Shown piece after piece: positions 17,245 to 25,013 of a stretch of 64,000 nt of DNA. Both the position numbers and the translations under genes were made by a program. The DNA comes from an uncultured Collinsella sp. (GTDB taxonomy: Bacteria; Actinomycetota; Coriobacteriia; Coriobacteriales; Coriobacteriaceae). Position 1 is the first letter of the stretch. Every line of letters starts with the position of its first letter. Location: the NCBI GenBank assembly GCA_934667065.1, contig CAKULD010000003.1, positions 62,001 through 126,000 on the forward strand, read 5' to 3'. The notes below the pieces were generated by a model. The model ran no database searches, was not told where the DNA came from, and was given only the letters and a program-made list of their open reading frames with translations.

Positions 17245-17946
17245 ATGATTGAGATGAATGCTGTTGCTGCCGGCACCGAGCTCGACGCGGCGCGTGACGC
17301 GGGCCGCGAGGGCGTGTCCGCCGGCTGGTGTGCGTGGAGCGCGGGCGATGCATCGCTGACGTTTTCGCTGGTCGTGCGTCCCGATGTGAACATGCATGTC
17401 TTCCACGGTCTGCCGTTTGTGGCCGCAATGGGCATGATGGATGCGCTTACGGGCACGGCCACAACGCCGGGCCTGGAGCTTGCCGGCAAGGTAGGCATTC
17501 AGTGGCCGAGCGACATCGTGTGCAGCGCTCCTGCGTTTGAGACGTCGCTCGCACGCGTCGCCGTTAACGGCGGTGCCGGTGCTGCGGGCATGTTTGCCGC
17601 GGTGACGGTGGATATTGAGCGTGCGGCGCTAGGCGAGCTCGGCGTGGACATGGCCGATGAAGCGCTGGTTGAGGTGCTGACCGCCGCCCTGCTTGCCCGC
17701 GTGGATGCCTGGGCGGTTGTCGCGAACACGCCGCAGGGCGCCGCCGGCCCGCTGGCCCCGGTGCTGGGCGAGTACTTCGACATGGTGCCGCTGCTGGGCC
17801 GTCAGGTCGCGGCGGTATCGCCCAACGGTCTGCCGCTCGCGGTCGGCGTGTTTGCGGGCCTGGATATCTGGGGCCGCGCGACCATCAAGACCGACGCCGG
17901 CGAGCAAGAGTTCCCGCCCGAGGCCGTGCGCATCCGCGGCCTGTAG
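17245..17946 (+). CDS. Biotin-protein-ligase-like protein, divergent
   Basis: A 233-residue protein whose middle reads G-L-P-F-V-A-A-M-G-M-M-D-A-L then V-G-I-Q-W-P-S-D-I-V, closely paralleling the L-x-x-A-L-A-V and K-W-P-N-D motifs of BirA/LplA-type ligases. The C-terminal 45 residues (AVGVFAGLDIWGRATIKT then G-E-Q-E-F-P-P-E-A-V-R-I-R-G) resemble the BirA SH3-like domain. It lacks a recognisable GRGRR-x-W biotinyl-AMP loop, and the KWPND lysine is Gln, so ligase activity is doubtful. ATG at 17245 immediately follows the folP-folK stop codon; ATG at 17254 is an alternative. Co-transcription with folP-folK is likely. Role unknown. Confidence 0.7.
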   Translation: MIEMNAVAAGTELDAARDAGREGVSAGWCAWSAGDASLTFSLVVRPDVNMHVFHGLPFVAAMGMMDALTGTATTPGLELAGKVGIQWPSDIVCSAPAFETSLARVAVNGGAGAAGMFAAVTVDIERAALGELGVDMADEALVEVLTAALLARVDAWAVVANTPQGAAGPLAPVLGEYFDMVPLLGRQVAAVSPNGLPLAVGVFAGLDIWGRATIKTDAGEQEFPPEAVRIRGL

Positions 17947-17984
17947 CGCGGGTCCGCTCGCATAGATGGACATGACAACGAAGC

Positions 17985-18014
17985 CCTCCTCGGCCAGCGC
18001 CGGGGAGGACTTTT
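17985..18014 (+). terminator. Terminator after the folP-folK unit
   Basis: CCTCCTCGG / CCGGGGAGG stem (one wobble), then ACTTTT. The T run is short. Confidence 0.6.
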
Positions 18015-18043
18015 GCGTGAGCAGAGAGGATGGCCACGTTCGT

Positions 18044-18086
18044 CCTATTCCTCAAAACTGAAAAATTTTCGTTTTTGAGGAATAGG
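18044..18086. repeat. Palindrome CTATTCCTCAAAACTG type, copy 1
   Basis: CCTATTCCTCAAAACTGAAA pairs with TTTTGAGGAATAGG across a short A/T-rich centre. A second palindrome follows at 18130-18168, and a single arm lies at 19759-19778 beyond the Schlafen-type gene. Confidence 0.8.
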
Positions 18087-18129
18087 AAATGGGCGCGATG
18101 CCGCTGAACAGGATGTATTCGAAAGAATC

Positions 18130-18168
18130 TATTCCTCAAAATTGAAAATAATTCAGTTTTGAGGAATA
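18130..18168. repeat. Palindrome CTATTCCTCAAAACTG type, copy 2
   Basis: TATTCCTCAAAATTGAAA and ATTCAGTTTTGAGGAATA form a stem with a short loop. The right arm is in the same orientation as the lone arm at 19759-19778. Confidence 0.8.
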
Positions 18169-18290
18169 AGGTCGGTGACCGACCGCCGGGATGCGGCGGG
18201 GCTGTCCGGAGCATATTTATATCCGCACTATACGAAGCAATGGTTCTTGTCCTAAAGATCTTCATCAGGGTTATGCCATACTTGTCTAAA

Positions 18291-18324
18291 GCGACAATGT
18301 CGCGACACGTAAACGACACTGTCG
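18291..18324. repeat. 34-bp direct repeat, left copy, with CGACA-TGTCG dyads
   Basis: GCGACAATGTCGCGACACG, three variable bases, then CGACACTGTCG. It recurs at 19711-19744 with three mismatches confined to the middle. Each copy holds two dyads (CGACAATGTCG and CGACACTGTCG) and could be an operator. It lies 17 bases before the start codon of the gene it precedes. Confidence 0.8.
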
Positions 18325-18341
18325 TTTTTTGGAGGCAGCGC

Positions 18342-19709
18342 ATGGATAAGGCTGAGCTGAAGGTATACCTTGCGGCAGGAGAGGGGCTTACGTCCGAATT
18401 CAAGAGGTGCGGCGCAGACCCACAACACGACCTGTATGAAACCGTCTGTTCGTTTGCGAATCGGCAAGGCGGCAACATTTTTCTGGGCATTGGCGACGAC
18501 GGATCGGTAATCGGGATTTCCCCTGCAAGGGTTCGCGATGTGCAACGAATGGTCGTAAATGCGGTAAGTAATCCCAAGCTGTTCTCCATTCCTCCGGTTA
18601 TTGAGACCGAAGCTATTGAGGTCGACGGTGCCTGGGTGGTTAGAATTTGGGTTCCTGCTGGTCCTGGTGTTTATAGCTTCAAGGGCACGATGTATGACAG
18701 AATCGCCGATGCAGACGTCAAGGTGTCGGGCGTCGAGCAAATTACCATGCTTTATCTGAGGAAGCAGAACGAATATTCAGAACGGCGCGTCTTCAAGTAC
18801 GTCACACTCGAAGATTTCGATCCTTCTGCCATTCAACATGCTCGTTCTCTCGCGGTTGCCAGGACTCCAGATCATCCATGGGGTGCAATGAGCGACGAGG
18901 AATTGCTGAGGAGCGCGAAGCTATATAGAAAGGACCGTAGGACGGGCGAACAAGGCTATACGCTCGCATCGGTTTTGCTGTTCGGCAGGGATGAATGCAT
19001 CGCAGACGTGTGTCCTTCATATAAGACTGACGCGATTGCGAGAATTGAGGACGAGGATCGCTATGACGATCGGCTGACGTTCACCGGTAATCTGATTGAT
19101 GCTTATGAGGGACTAGTACTATTTGCAAAGCAACATATTCAAGATAGGTTTTCTCTAATCGACGGACAACGCGTAAGCGTGCGTGATGTTGTAATTAGAG
19201 AGGTCGTCGCAAACCTGCTAATTCATCGCGAATATATCAGTCCTTTTCCAGCAAAGCTCGTGATAAGCCGTGCGCAGCTCGTTACGGAAAACGCAAGCCG
19301 GGCTATGTTTGAGGGCAGATTGACGTTATCGGATTTCAATCCTGTCTCAAAGAATCCAAGCATAGCGGGGGTGTTCAAAGAGATTGGATACGCTGAAGAA
19401 TTAGGCAGTGGCTTTCGAAACATCCAGAAATGCTCTTTGGCGTACAGCGGAAAAGCGGCGAGTTTGGAGGATGGAGACGTATTTAAGGCAATTGTTCCCT
19501 TAACGCCTATCGCGGTGGCGCGTGGTGGCGAAGGGGTTTATGGGGTGGCGAGAATGCTGTGCGAGAGGGACGGTTTCTTGACCTCGCTGACTCTTTCTGA
19601 GTATCTGGGTGTTACGGCGCGAACGGCTCAGCGACACATACGCCATTTACTTGATGAGGGAATGATTGACCGAGATAAAAACAATTCCCGTCGTTATGTC
19701 GCGAAGTAA
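18342..19709 (+). CDS. Schlafen/AlbA-type ATP-binding protein with C-terminal HTH
   Basis: A 455-residue protein. The N-terminal AlbA_2/Schlafen domain has E-F-K-R at residues 19-22, then E-T-V-C-S-F-A-N-R-Q-G-G-N-I-F-L-G-I-G-D-D-G. A GHKL-like segment follows about residues 290-380 (VVANLLIHREY, then E-I-G-Y-A-E-E-L-G-S-G-F-R-N-I). The C-terminus is a winged or homeodomain-like HTH (YLGVTARTAQRHIRHLLDEGMI). Members of this group are annotated as transcriptional regulators, and some Schlafen-like proteins act in phage defence; neither role is shown here. ATG at 18342 follows GGAGG by six bases. G+C is clearly lower than in neighbouring folate and coaX genes. It is bracketed by 34-bp repeats and by TTTTGAGGAATAG arms, which points to a transferred unit or an autoregulated gene. 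Confidence 0.85.
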   Translation: MDKAELKVYLAAGEGLTSEFKRCGADPQHDLYETVCSFANRQGGNIFLGIGDDGSVIGISPARVRDVQRMVVNAVSNPKLFSIPPVIETEAIEVDGAWVVRIWVPAGPGVYSFKGTMYDRIADADVKVSGVEQITMLYLRKQNEYSERRVFKYVTLEDFDPSAIQHARSLAVARTPDHPWGAMSDEELLRSAKLYRKDRRTGEQGYTLASVLLFGRDECIADVCPSYKTDAIARIEDEDRYDDRLTFTGNLIDAYEGLVLFAKQHIQDRFSLIDGQRVSVRDVVIREVVANLLIHREYISPFPAKLVISRAQLVTENASRAMFEGRLTLSDFNPVSKNPSIAGVFKEIGYAEELGSGFRNIQKCSLAYSGKAASLEDGDVFKAIVPLTPIAVARGGEGVYGVARMLCERDGFLTSLTLSEYLGVTARTAQRHIRHLLDEGMIDRDKNNSRRYVAK

Positions 19710-19710
19710 T

Positions 19711-19744
19711 GCGACAATGTCGCGACACGAATGCGACACTGTCG
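19711..19744. repeat. 34-bp direct repeat, right copy
   Basis: It matches 18291-18324 in the same orientation with three central mismatches and starts one base after the stop codon. A further CGTGTCG half-site follows at 19749-19755. Confidence 0.8.
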
Positions 19745-19758
19745 CTTTCGTGTCGCCC

Positions 19759-19778
19759 TTTTCAGTTTTGAGGAATAG
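19759..19778. repeat. Single arm of the CTATTCCTCAAAACTG palindrome
   Basis: TTTTCAGTTTTGAGGAATAG matches the right arms of the palindromes at 18044-18086 and 18130-18168. No left arm is present here. Confidence 0.7.
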
Positions 19779-19792
19779 ACTCGGCGTTCGTT

Positions 19793-20566
19793 CTACCCCA
19801 GCTCCTGCATGCGGCGGTAGATTTCGCAGATGCCCTTGATGGTGAGCTGACCGTCGACCACGTCGAAGGCGTCGGTCGAACCGGCGACGATGCTGGCGAG
19901 GCCACCCGTGGCGATGACGGTGGCGTCCTCGCGCCCCAGCTCGCGCTTCATGCGCGTGACCAGGCCCTCGGCCATGGCGGCGGCACCCGTCACGGCGCCG
20001 ACCTTGATGCACTCCTCGGTATCGCGACCGATGGCGTGCTCGGGTGCCTCGAGCGGAACGCTCGCGAGCTTGGCCGCGCGGGCGGCAAGCGCATCCATGG
20101 AGATGCGGATGCCCGGCGCGATCGCTCCGCCAATGTAGTAGCCGTCCTCGTCGATAACATCGATATTGGTCGCAGTGCCAAAGTCCACCACGATCGCCGG
20201 GGCGCCGTAGAAGGTCTCGGCCGCGACGGCGTTGGCGATGCGGTCCGCACCCACGGCCTGGGGGCGCGCCGCGCGCAGCTTGGTCACGGCCGCCGTCTGC
20301 GGGCCGATGACGATGGCGTCTGCCGCGATGCGGTCGGCCACGGCGTGCCATTCGCGCGAGAGCTGCGGCACCACGCCGGCAAAGGCAATCGCGTCGACCG
20401 CGCTAAGCGGGAGGTCGTACATCTTAAAGAAGCCCATCAGGCGCACGTGGATCTCGTCGGCGGTAAAAGAGCGGTCGGTGGGCATGCGCCACGACTGCAC
20501 CAGCTCGTCTCCGTCAAACAGGCCCATGGCCGTCTGGGTGTTTCCCATATCGATAGCGAGCAGCAT
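19793..20566 (-). CDS. coaX: Type III pantothenate kinase
   Basis: First step of coenzyme A synthesis: ATP-dependent phosphorylation of pantothenate in the cytosol. The 257-residue protein shows the ASKHA-fold CoaX motifs MLLAIDMGNTQTAMGLFD at the N-terminus, G-A-D-R-I-A-N, VVDFGTATNIDVID, GGAIAPGI and the C-terminal ATGGLAS. The open frame continues upstream to 20653, but the ATG at 20566 begins at the conserved first strand and is preceded by GGGAG. It is convergent with the inserted Schlafen-type gene, whose downstream repeats end 15 bases past the coaX stop. Confidence 0.95.
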   Translation of the reverse strand: MLLAIDMGNTQTAMGLFDGDELVQSWRMPTDRSFTADEIHVRLMGFFKMYDLPLSAVDAIAFAGVVPQLSREWHAVADRIAADAIVIGPQTAAVTKLRAARPQAVGADRIANAVAAETFYGAPAIVVDFGTATNIDVIDEDGYYIGGAIAPGIRISMDALAARAAKLASVPLEAPEHAIGRDTEECIKVGAVTGAAAMAEGLVTRMKRELGREDATVIATGGLASIVAGSTDAFDVVDGQLTIKGICEIYRRMQELG

Positions 20567-20761
20567 GTCTACTCCCGGTTTTGGCGTAAAAGGACGCGCA
20601 CCATTGTATACGCGCCGCCGGCGTTGGGCTGCGATTCGTTTACGGGGACACATGGACTGAAAGATACAAATATGAAGGAATTATGCTCTACGAGATTTTC
20701 CTTGCCGCTTACCGAACTCCCGCGTAATATTCTTTCTTGCGCACATGAGGCGTCCAGACAT

Positions 20762-20838
20762 TGCGGGGTGGAGCAGTCTGGTAGCTCGCCGGGCTCATAA
20801 CCCGGAGGTCGTAGGTTCAAATCCTGCCCCCGCGACCA
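20762..20838 (+). tRNA. Initiator tRNA-fMet (CAT)
   Basis: A 77-nt cloverleaf with encoded CCA. The anticodon arm GGGCTCATAACCC has the three consecutive G:C pairs that mark initiator tRNA, and most of the molecule resembles E. coli tRNA-fMet. The 1-72 position is T1 opposite G72, a wobble pair, rather than the C1-A72 mismatch of E. coli. Position 1 is read from alignment with the 3' strand. Confidence 0.95.
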
Positions 20839-20848
20839 AGAACTTGCA

Positions 20849-20877
20849 GCTCGTCGGCCTAGCCGGCGAGCTTTTTT
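20849..20877 (+). terminator. Terminator after tRNA-fMet
   Basis: GCTCG-T-CGGC / GCCG-G-CGAGC stem followed by TTTTTT. Confidence 0.9.
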
Positions 20878-20932
20878 GTTATTTGGGAACCGTGTTTTCG
20901 GTCCAATTCTCAACTTCCCAAACAAAATCTCA

Positions 20933-21381
20933 ATCTGTAACAGGTAGACCCGATTTGGGCGGCTAGGTGTTACAGATTTAGATTGAAGAGGGTGGGCCGA
21001 GAGGCTTGTCTCGATCTGTAACAGTAGGCCCCGGTTTTGGCCGGTAGATGTTACAGATTTAGATGTTTCGGCAGGACGGCCTCTGTCTATCTAAATCTGT
21101 AACACGGGGGACGGATTTTGCCGAGTTACTGTTACAGATCTAGATTTTCCGGCAGTCCGGGTTTGGTTTGTCTCGATCTGTAACAGGTAGGGGTCAAAAA
21201 TGGGTCTAGATGTTACAGATTTAGATGTTTGGTCGGGCCGAATTAGTTCGTCTCGATCTGTAACAGTAAGACTCCATTTTGCCGAGTAACTGTTACAGAT
21301 TTAGATTGTCGAGAACGGGCCGAGGGGAATGTCTCGATCTGTAACAGTTAGGACTGGTTTTGGTCTGTAGATGTTACAGAT
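20933..21381. repeat. Array of six 45-bp palindromes with an 80-81-bp period
   Basis: Units start at 20933, 21014, 21095, 21176, 21256 and 21337, each exactly 45 bp. Each opens with ATCTGTAACA and closes with TGTTACAGAT, with 25 semi-variable bases in between that usually carry a central TTTT. Neighbouring units are separated by 35-36 variable bases that begin with (T/C)TAGAT and usually end with GTCTCG. Inner bases of several units extend the stem with different sequences (for example GGCC/GGCC in unit 2, ACTC/GAGT in unit 5). The array fills most of the gap between tRNA-fMet and the oxidoreductase gene. No gene is seen in it. Confidence 0.9.
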
Positions 21382-21529
21382 CGAGGCGAACCGACAGGCG
21401 TCCCGTCCCCACCCACCTGCCGTTGGCTGCTATCCGCCGATTTCAGCTGCGGCTCCGTACCTCCCAGACCGTATCCTAAAGACAACTACGCGGCATCATC
21501 GCCGCCGCGCCTACAAGAGAGGAATGTCC

Positions 21530-23560
21530 ATGACCGCACCTGCCACAAAGCTGCTCCGGCCCATTACGGTTGGTCCCCTAGAGCTCAAGAATCGCATTAT
21601 GTTCCCGCCGCTCACCACCGGCTACGAGGAGCGCGACGGCTCCATCGGCGAGCGCAGCCTGGCTTTTTACGAGCGCCTTGCCCGTAGCGGCGTGAGCTAC
21701 ATCGTCATCGGCGACGTCGCTCCCGTCATGACCGCGAGCCCCACGCCCAAGCTGGCGACCGACGCCCAGATCCCCACGTTTAAGGCTCTTGCCGACGCTG
21801 TCCACAAGCACGGCGCCAAGGTCGCGCTGCAGCTGTTCCACCCCGAGTACGACGTGCCCGGCGTCGGCCGCATGGTCATGGGGTCCATGGCCGCTGCCAA
21901 GGCTGCGCAGGAGGCCAAGGCCGCCGGTGACGAGGAGACCTTCGCTGCCAAGATGGCCGAGTCCAACGAGATTCGCAAGCAGGCCTACGCCAAGCTGCAC
22001 CACGACATGCAGCACTTTGTGAACGAGGCGAGTGTTGAGCAGCTCACCCAGATCAAGGAGGCCATCGCCGCCTCGGCCGCTCGCGCGCAGCAGGCCGGCA
22101 TCGACGCCATCGAGGTCCACGGCGACCGTCTGGTGGGTTCGCTGTGCTCGGCCATCCTCAACAAGCGCACCGACGAGTACGGTGGTTCGTTCGAGAACCG
22201 CGTCCGCTACGCGCTGGAGGTCGTCGCCGCCATTAAGGAGGCCGCGCCGCAGCTGATGGTGGAGTACAAGCTCCCCGTGATCATGGAGAACCCCGACGGC
22301 ACGCCGCGCGGCAAGGGCGGCCTGCAGCCCGACGAGGCCTGCGAGTTCGCCAAGCTGCTCGAGGGCGCCGGCATCGACATGATCCAGGTTGCGCAGGCAA
22401 ACCACACCGGCAACATGGGCGACACCATTCCGCCCATGGGCGCCATGCCCTACAACTGGACGCTGCCCGTGGCCGAGCGCGTCAAGGCCCTGGTCTCCGT
22501 GCCGGTGGCAACCGTCGGCCGCGTGGTTTCGGTCGAGGCCGGCGAGAAGATCCTGGAGGACGGCTCGGCAGACATTGTCGCCTACGGCCGCTCGCTCATG
22601 TGCGACCCCGACATTGCGCTGAAGGCCGCGACTGGCGAGCCCATCCGCGAGTGCCTCAACTGCAACAAGGGCTGCGTCGACGCGATTCAAAACCGCAAGT
22701 ACATCTCGTGCGTACTCAATGCCGAGAACGGTGACGAGGCGACCATCGCCATCAAGCCGGGCGAGGGCGACAAGAAGATCGCCGTGGTGGGCGGCGGTAT
22801 CGCCGGCCTGGAGGCCGCGCGCGTGGCGGCCAAGCGCGGCTACGACGTGACCGTCTACGAGGCGAGCGATCATCTGGGCGGCCAGATCGTGCTGGCGGCC
22901 GCACCTCCGCGCAAGGACGAGATCATGCGCTCCGTTGAGTACTACGAGAAGATTCTGCCTGGCCTGGGCGTGAAGGTTGAGCTCAACCACGTTGCTACTG
23001 CCGAGGACCTCAACGCCGCCGACGCCGCGATTGTGGCCGTGGGCGCGCACGACGTGGTCATTCCCGTTCCGGGTGCGGATTCGAAGAAGGTCGTCTCGAG
23101 CTGGGACGTGCTGGCAGGCAAGGTGGAGCTTACGGGCCGTGTCGCCGTCATTGGCGGTGGCCTGGTGGGCACCGAGACTGCTGAGTACCTGCTGCAGCAC
23201 GGCTGCGAGGTGGCGATTGTGGAGATGCTCGACAAGATTGCCGCGGGCGAGTCCGAGACCATCCTGCCGCTGATTATGAGCGACTTTGCCGAGCATAACG
23301 TGGAGCAACACGTGAAGACCCGCCTGACCGCCATTACCGACGAGGGCGTGGAGGCCGTGCGCACTGCCGAGGACGGCGCCGAGGAGCCGGTGAAGATTGC
23401 CTGCGATTACGTGGTGATGGCCGTGGGCTCCAAGGCCAACGCGTTTGACCTGGACGGCGTGACGGTGCCTGTGACCTGCGTGGGCGACTGCTCGGGCGAG
23501 CGCACCGCCGATATTGCGAGCGCAATTCGCACGGCATATCACGCGGCCAACGAGCTCTAA
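21530..23560 (+). CDS. OYE-type NADH:flavin oxidoreductase / 2,4-dienoyl-CoA reductase family (FMN, 4Fe-4S, FAD)
   Basis: A 676-residue cytosolic flavoenzyme. Residues about 8-370 form the old-yellow-enzyme TIM barrel with FMN (PITVGPLELKNRIMFPP, R-T-D-E-Y-G-G-S-F-E-N-R, A-Y-G-R-S-L-M-C-D-P). A 4Fe-4S site follows: C-L-N-C-N-K-G-C, then Cys 13 residues later. The C-terminal part is an FAD/NAD(P) domain with KIAVVGGGIAGLEAARVA, a second glycine-rich loop VAVIGGGLVGTETAEYL, and C-V-G-D-C. Relatives include 2,4-dienoyl-CoA reductase, trimethylamine dehydrogenase, and the bile-acid enzymes BaiCD/BaiH; enone reduction is likely but the substrate is unknown. ATG at 21530 is six bases after AGAGGA; ATG at 21524 is in frame. 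It stands alone, ending in a strong terminator. Confidence 0.92.
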   Translation: MTAPATKLLRPITVGPLELKNRIMFPPLTTGYEERDGSIGERSLAFYERLARSGVSYIVIGDVAPVMTASPTPKLATDAQIPTFKALADAVHKHGAKVALQLFHPEYDVPGVGRMVMGSMAAAKAAQEAKAAGDEETFAAKMAESNEIRKQAYAKLHHDMQHFVNEASVEQLTQIKEAIAASAARAQQAGIDAIEVHGDRLVGSLCSAILNKRTDEYGGSFENRVRYALEVVAAIKEAAPQLMVEYKLPVIMENPDGTPRGKGGLQPDEACEFAKLLEGAGIDMIQVAQANHTGNMGDTIPPMGAMPYNWTLPVAERVKALVSVPVATVGRVVSVEAGEKILEDGSADIVAYGRSLMCDPDIALKAATGEPIRECLNCNKGCVDAIQNRKYISCVLNAENGDEATIAIKPGEGDKKIAVVGGGIAGLEAARVAAKRGYDVTVYEASDHLGGQIVLAAAPPRKDEIMRSVEYYEKILPGLGVKVELNHVATAEDLNAADAAIVAVGAHDVVIPVPGADSKKVVSSWDVLAGKVELTGRVAVIGGGLVGTETAEYLLQHGCEVAIVEMLDKIAAGESETILPLIMSDFAEHNVEQHVKTRLTAITDEGVEAVRTAEDGAEEPVKIACDYVVMAVGSKANAFDLDGVTVPVTCVGDCSGERTADIASAIRTAYHAANEL

Positions 23561-23590
23561 GCAAGAAGGCTATCGCGCACGTTTGAGCGG

Positions 23591-23626
23591 GCGGGGAGTG
23601 CCGTTTTCGGTGCTCCCCGCTTTTTT
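23591..23626 (+). terminator. Rho-independent terminator
   Basis: GCGGGGAG-TG-CCG / CGG-TG-CTCCCCGC stem with a TTTT loop, then TTTTTT. Confidence 0.95.
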
Positions 23627-23657
23627 GTCATTTAGAGCGCCCTGACCAGCGGGTTTA

Positions 23658-23738
23658 GAAAATCCGAATCTCCGGCGTCCGAAAATCCGAATGTTTGAAA
23701 CATGAAAATCCGAATCTCCAACACCCGAAAATCCGAAT
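23658..23738 (+). repeat. Four iteron-like repeats with 23-bp period
   Basis: GAAAATCCGAAT occurs at 23658, 23681, 23704 and 23727, exactly 23 bp apart. The 11 bases after each head vary (CTCCGGCGTCC, GTTTGAAACAT, CTCCAACACCC, TTTGGTGCAAG). Confidence 0.9.
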
Positions 23739-23753
23739 TTTGGTGCAAGGGGA

Positions 23754-23820
23754 TTGGTGCAAGGGGGTCAGGTTACTTCGCGCCACGTTGGTGCAAACAA
23801 ACCTGACCCCATTGCACCAA
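23754..23820. repeat. 21-bp inverted repeat TTGGTGCAA...GTCAGGTT
   Basis: Arms 23754-23774 and 23800-23820 match with one mismatch (TTGGTGCAAGGGGGTCAGGT / ACCTGACCCCATTGCACCAA cores). A partial extra copy, TTGGTGCAAGGGG, abuts the left arm at 23740. The hairpin lacks a T run. Confidence 0.8.
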
Positions 23821-23966
23821 GGGCTTGACTTTTAAGACATCATTAAGGTTTGCAACGTGGAACAAACCGCAGGTCAATGCTATTCTTTTACCTTATCGTA
23901 CGGTGTTGTATTCTGCCTGAATACTCCCCCTGCGGACAACGGATTGAGCGCGACCAAGCGGAAAGG

Positions 23967-25013
23967 ATGGCACGCCCGCAAGCAGGGCAAACGCAAGCGA
24001 TGAGTGGCATGGACCGACATAGCGAGCCCCAGCAGCACAAGACGGCGGCCGAGTACCGCCAAGCTGCCGACGAGCACGTGCGGACCCTCAAGGATTTCTG
24101 GAAGGATTTCCTGGTGAGCGGTCTGTTTGTGCTGGCCGCCATCGTTGCCATCTTTGCATGCTTGGCCTGGTTTGTTGCCAACAATCGAGTGAGCGCTGCG
24201 GGGGGTAGCATTAGTGCGAAAGACCTTGCCTTTACCATTTCTGCCGAAGGCGAGGGTGCCGCCGATGCTCATGTGGGCTATTACGAGCGTGATGACCGCA
24301 CGGAAGACGAGAAGAAAGACATCGCTGGCTTGAATACCGATCATTCTATGACGGTGACACTTAATTCAAACTTCAACAATAACGATGCGGGCGGGCTGTA
24401 TCCTGGCACACGCGGCGTCATTACCTTTACCGTAACGCCGACCAGCAAGAATCTGTCGGGCGTGACTATCGATATATCGCGCATCCTCAAGACCAAAGAT
24501 GGCGGCATTACAAAAGACGAAGCGACTCAGCTGCTCAAACTGACTAAGGGCCACCTGCTGTTTTTTAGGAATATGAACGACGGGTATTACTCAAACCGTA
24601 TTACTGATAGCAAGATCGTGCTTAGCCCTGATGATTTTTGCAAGAAGGGGTCGAGCGAGACCACAGAGTCGAAAACGGTGAACCTGTATTGGGTGTGGCC
24701 CGAATACATCCAGAACCTCGTGCTGGTCAAGGACGCAAATTACTATAACAACCTGTTTGACGAAGTGGGGCCTGATTACAACTCGCTCCAGGCATACGTT
24801 AACGGCAGCGAAGGTGCGCAAAGCCACAAAGATGAGTTTTATTACGGCGCAGCCGGCGGAATCACTGCGCAGGATGCGCCAAATCTCGCTAAAACTATGA
24901 GTTCATCTGATCTTGCAACCTGTTCGGCCCTTTACAACAATGCCGACGATTACATCGGCACCAATGTGAAGTATCTTCAGCTAACGCTCAGCGCTAGGGA
25001 GGGCATGCAGTGA
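23967..25013 (+). CDS. Membrane-anchored extracellular protein 1 of surface locus (TasA/CalY-like signal region)
   Basis: About 348 residues if ATG 23967 is the start; ATG at 24000 or 24009 is possible and no start has a good Shine-Dalgarno. A basic/acidic N-terminal stretch is followed by one transmembrane helix (about residues 49-70) ending A-W-F-V-A-N-N-R-V-S-A-A-G-G. The A-W-F-x-x-N...S-A-G-G pattern resembles the signal/anchor region of TasA/camelysin-type biofilm proteins. The outer part has LYPGTRGVITFTVTPTSKNL, again like that group. No sortase motif. Function is inference: a minor fibre subunit or assembly factor. The next gene overlaps its stop codon by 4 bases, and two more follow, so this is an operon of four. 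Confidence 0.75.
   Translation: MARPQAGQTQAMSGMDRHSEPQQHKTAAEYRQAADEHVRTLKDFWKDFLVSGLFVLAAIVAIFACLAWFVANNRVSAAGGSISAKDLAFTISAEGEGAADAHVGYYERDDRTEDEKKDIAGLNTDHSMTVTLNSNFNNNDAGGLYPGTRGVITFTVTPTSKNLSGVTIDISRILKTKDGGITKDEATQLLKLTKGHLLFFRNMNDGYYSNRITDSKIVLSPDDFCKKGSSETTESKTVNLYWVWPEYIQNLVLVKDANYYNNLFDEVGPDYNSLQAYVNGSEGAQSHKDEFYYGAAGGITAQDAPNLAKTMSSSDLATCSALYNNADDYIGTNVKYLQLTLSAREGMQ

Noticed and set aside
15307..17406. Antisense open frame (699 residues) across folP-folK
   Set aside because: Crosses real genes and intergenic signals, and has no recognisable domain.
20933..21381. CRISPR array
   Set aside because: Repeats alternate in orientation and are only 10-16 bp, spacing is fixed by the 80-81-bp unit, and no cas gene is nearby.
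21578..23542. Antisense open frame (654 residues) under the flavin oxidoreductase
   Set aside because: Mirror of a strongly biased gene; no family match.
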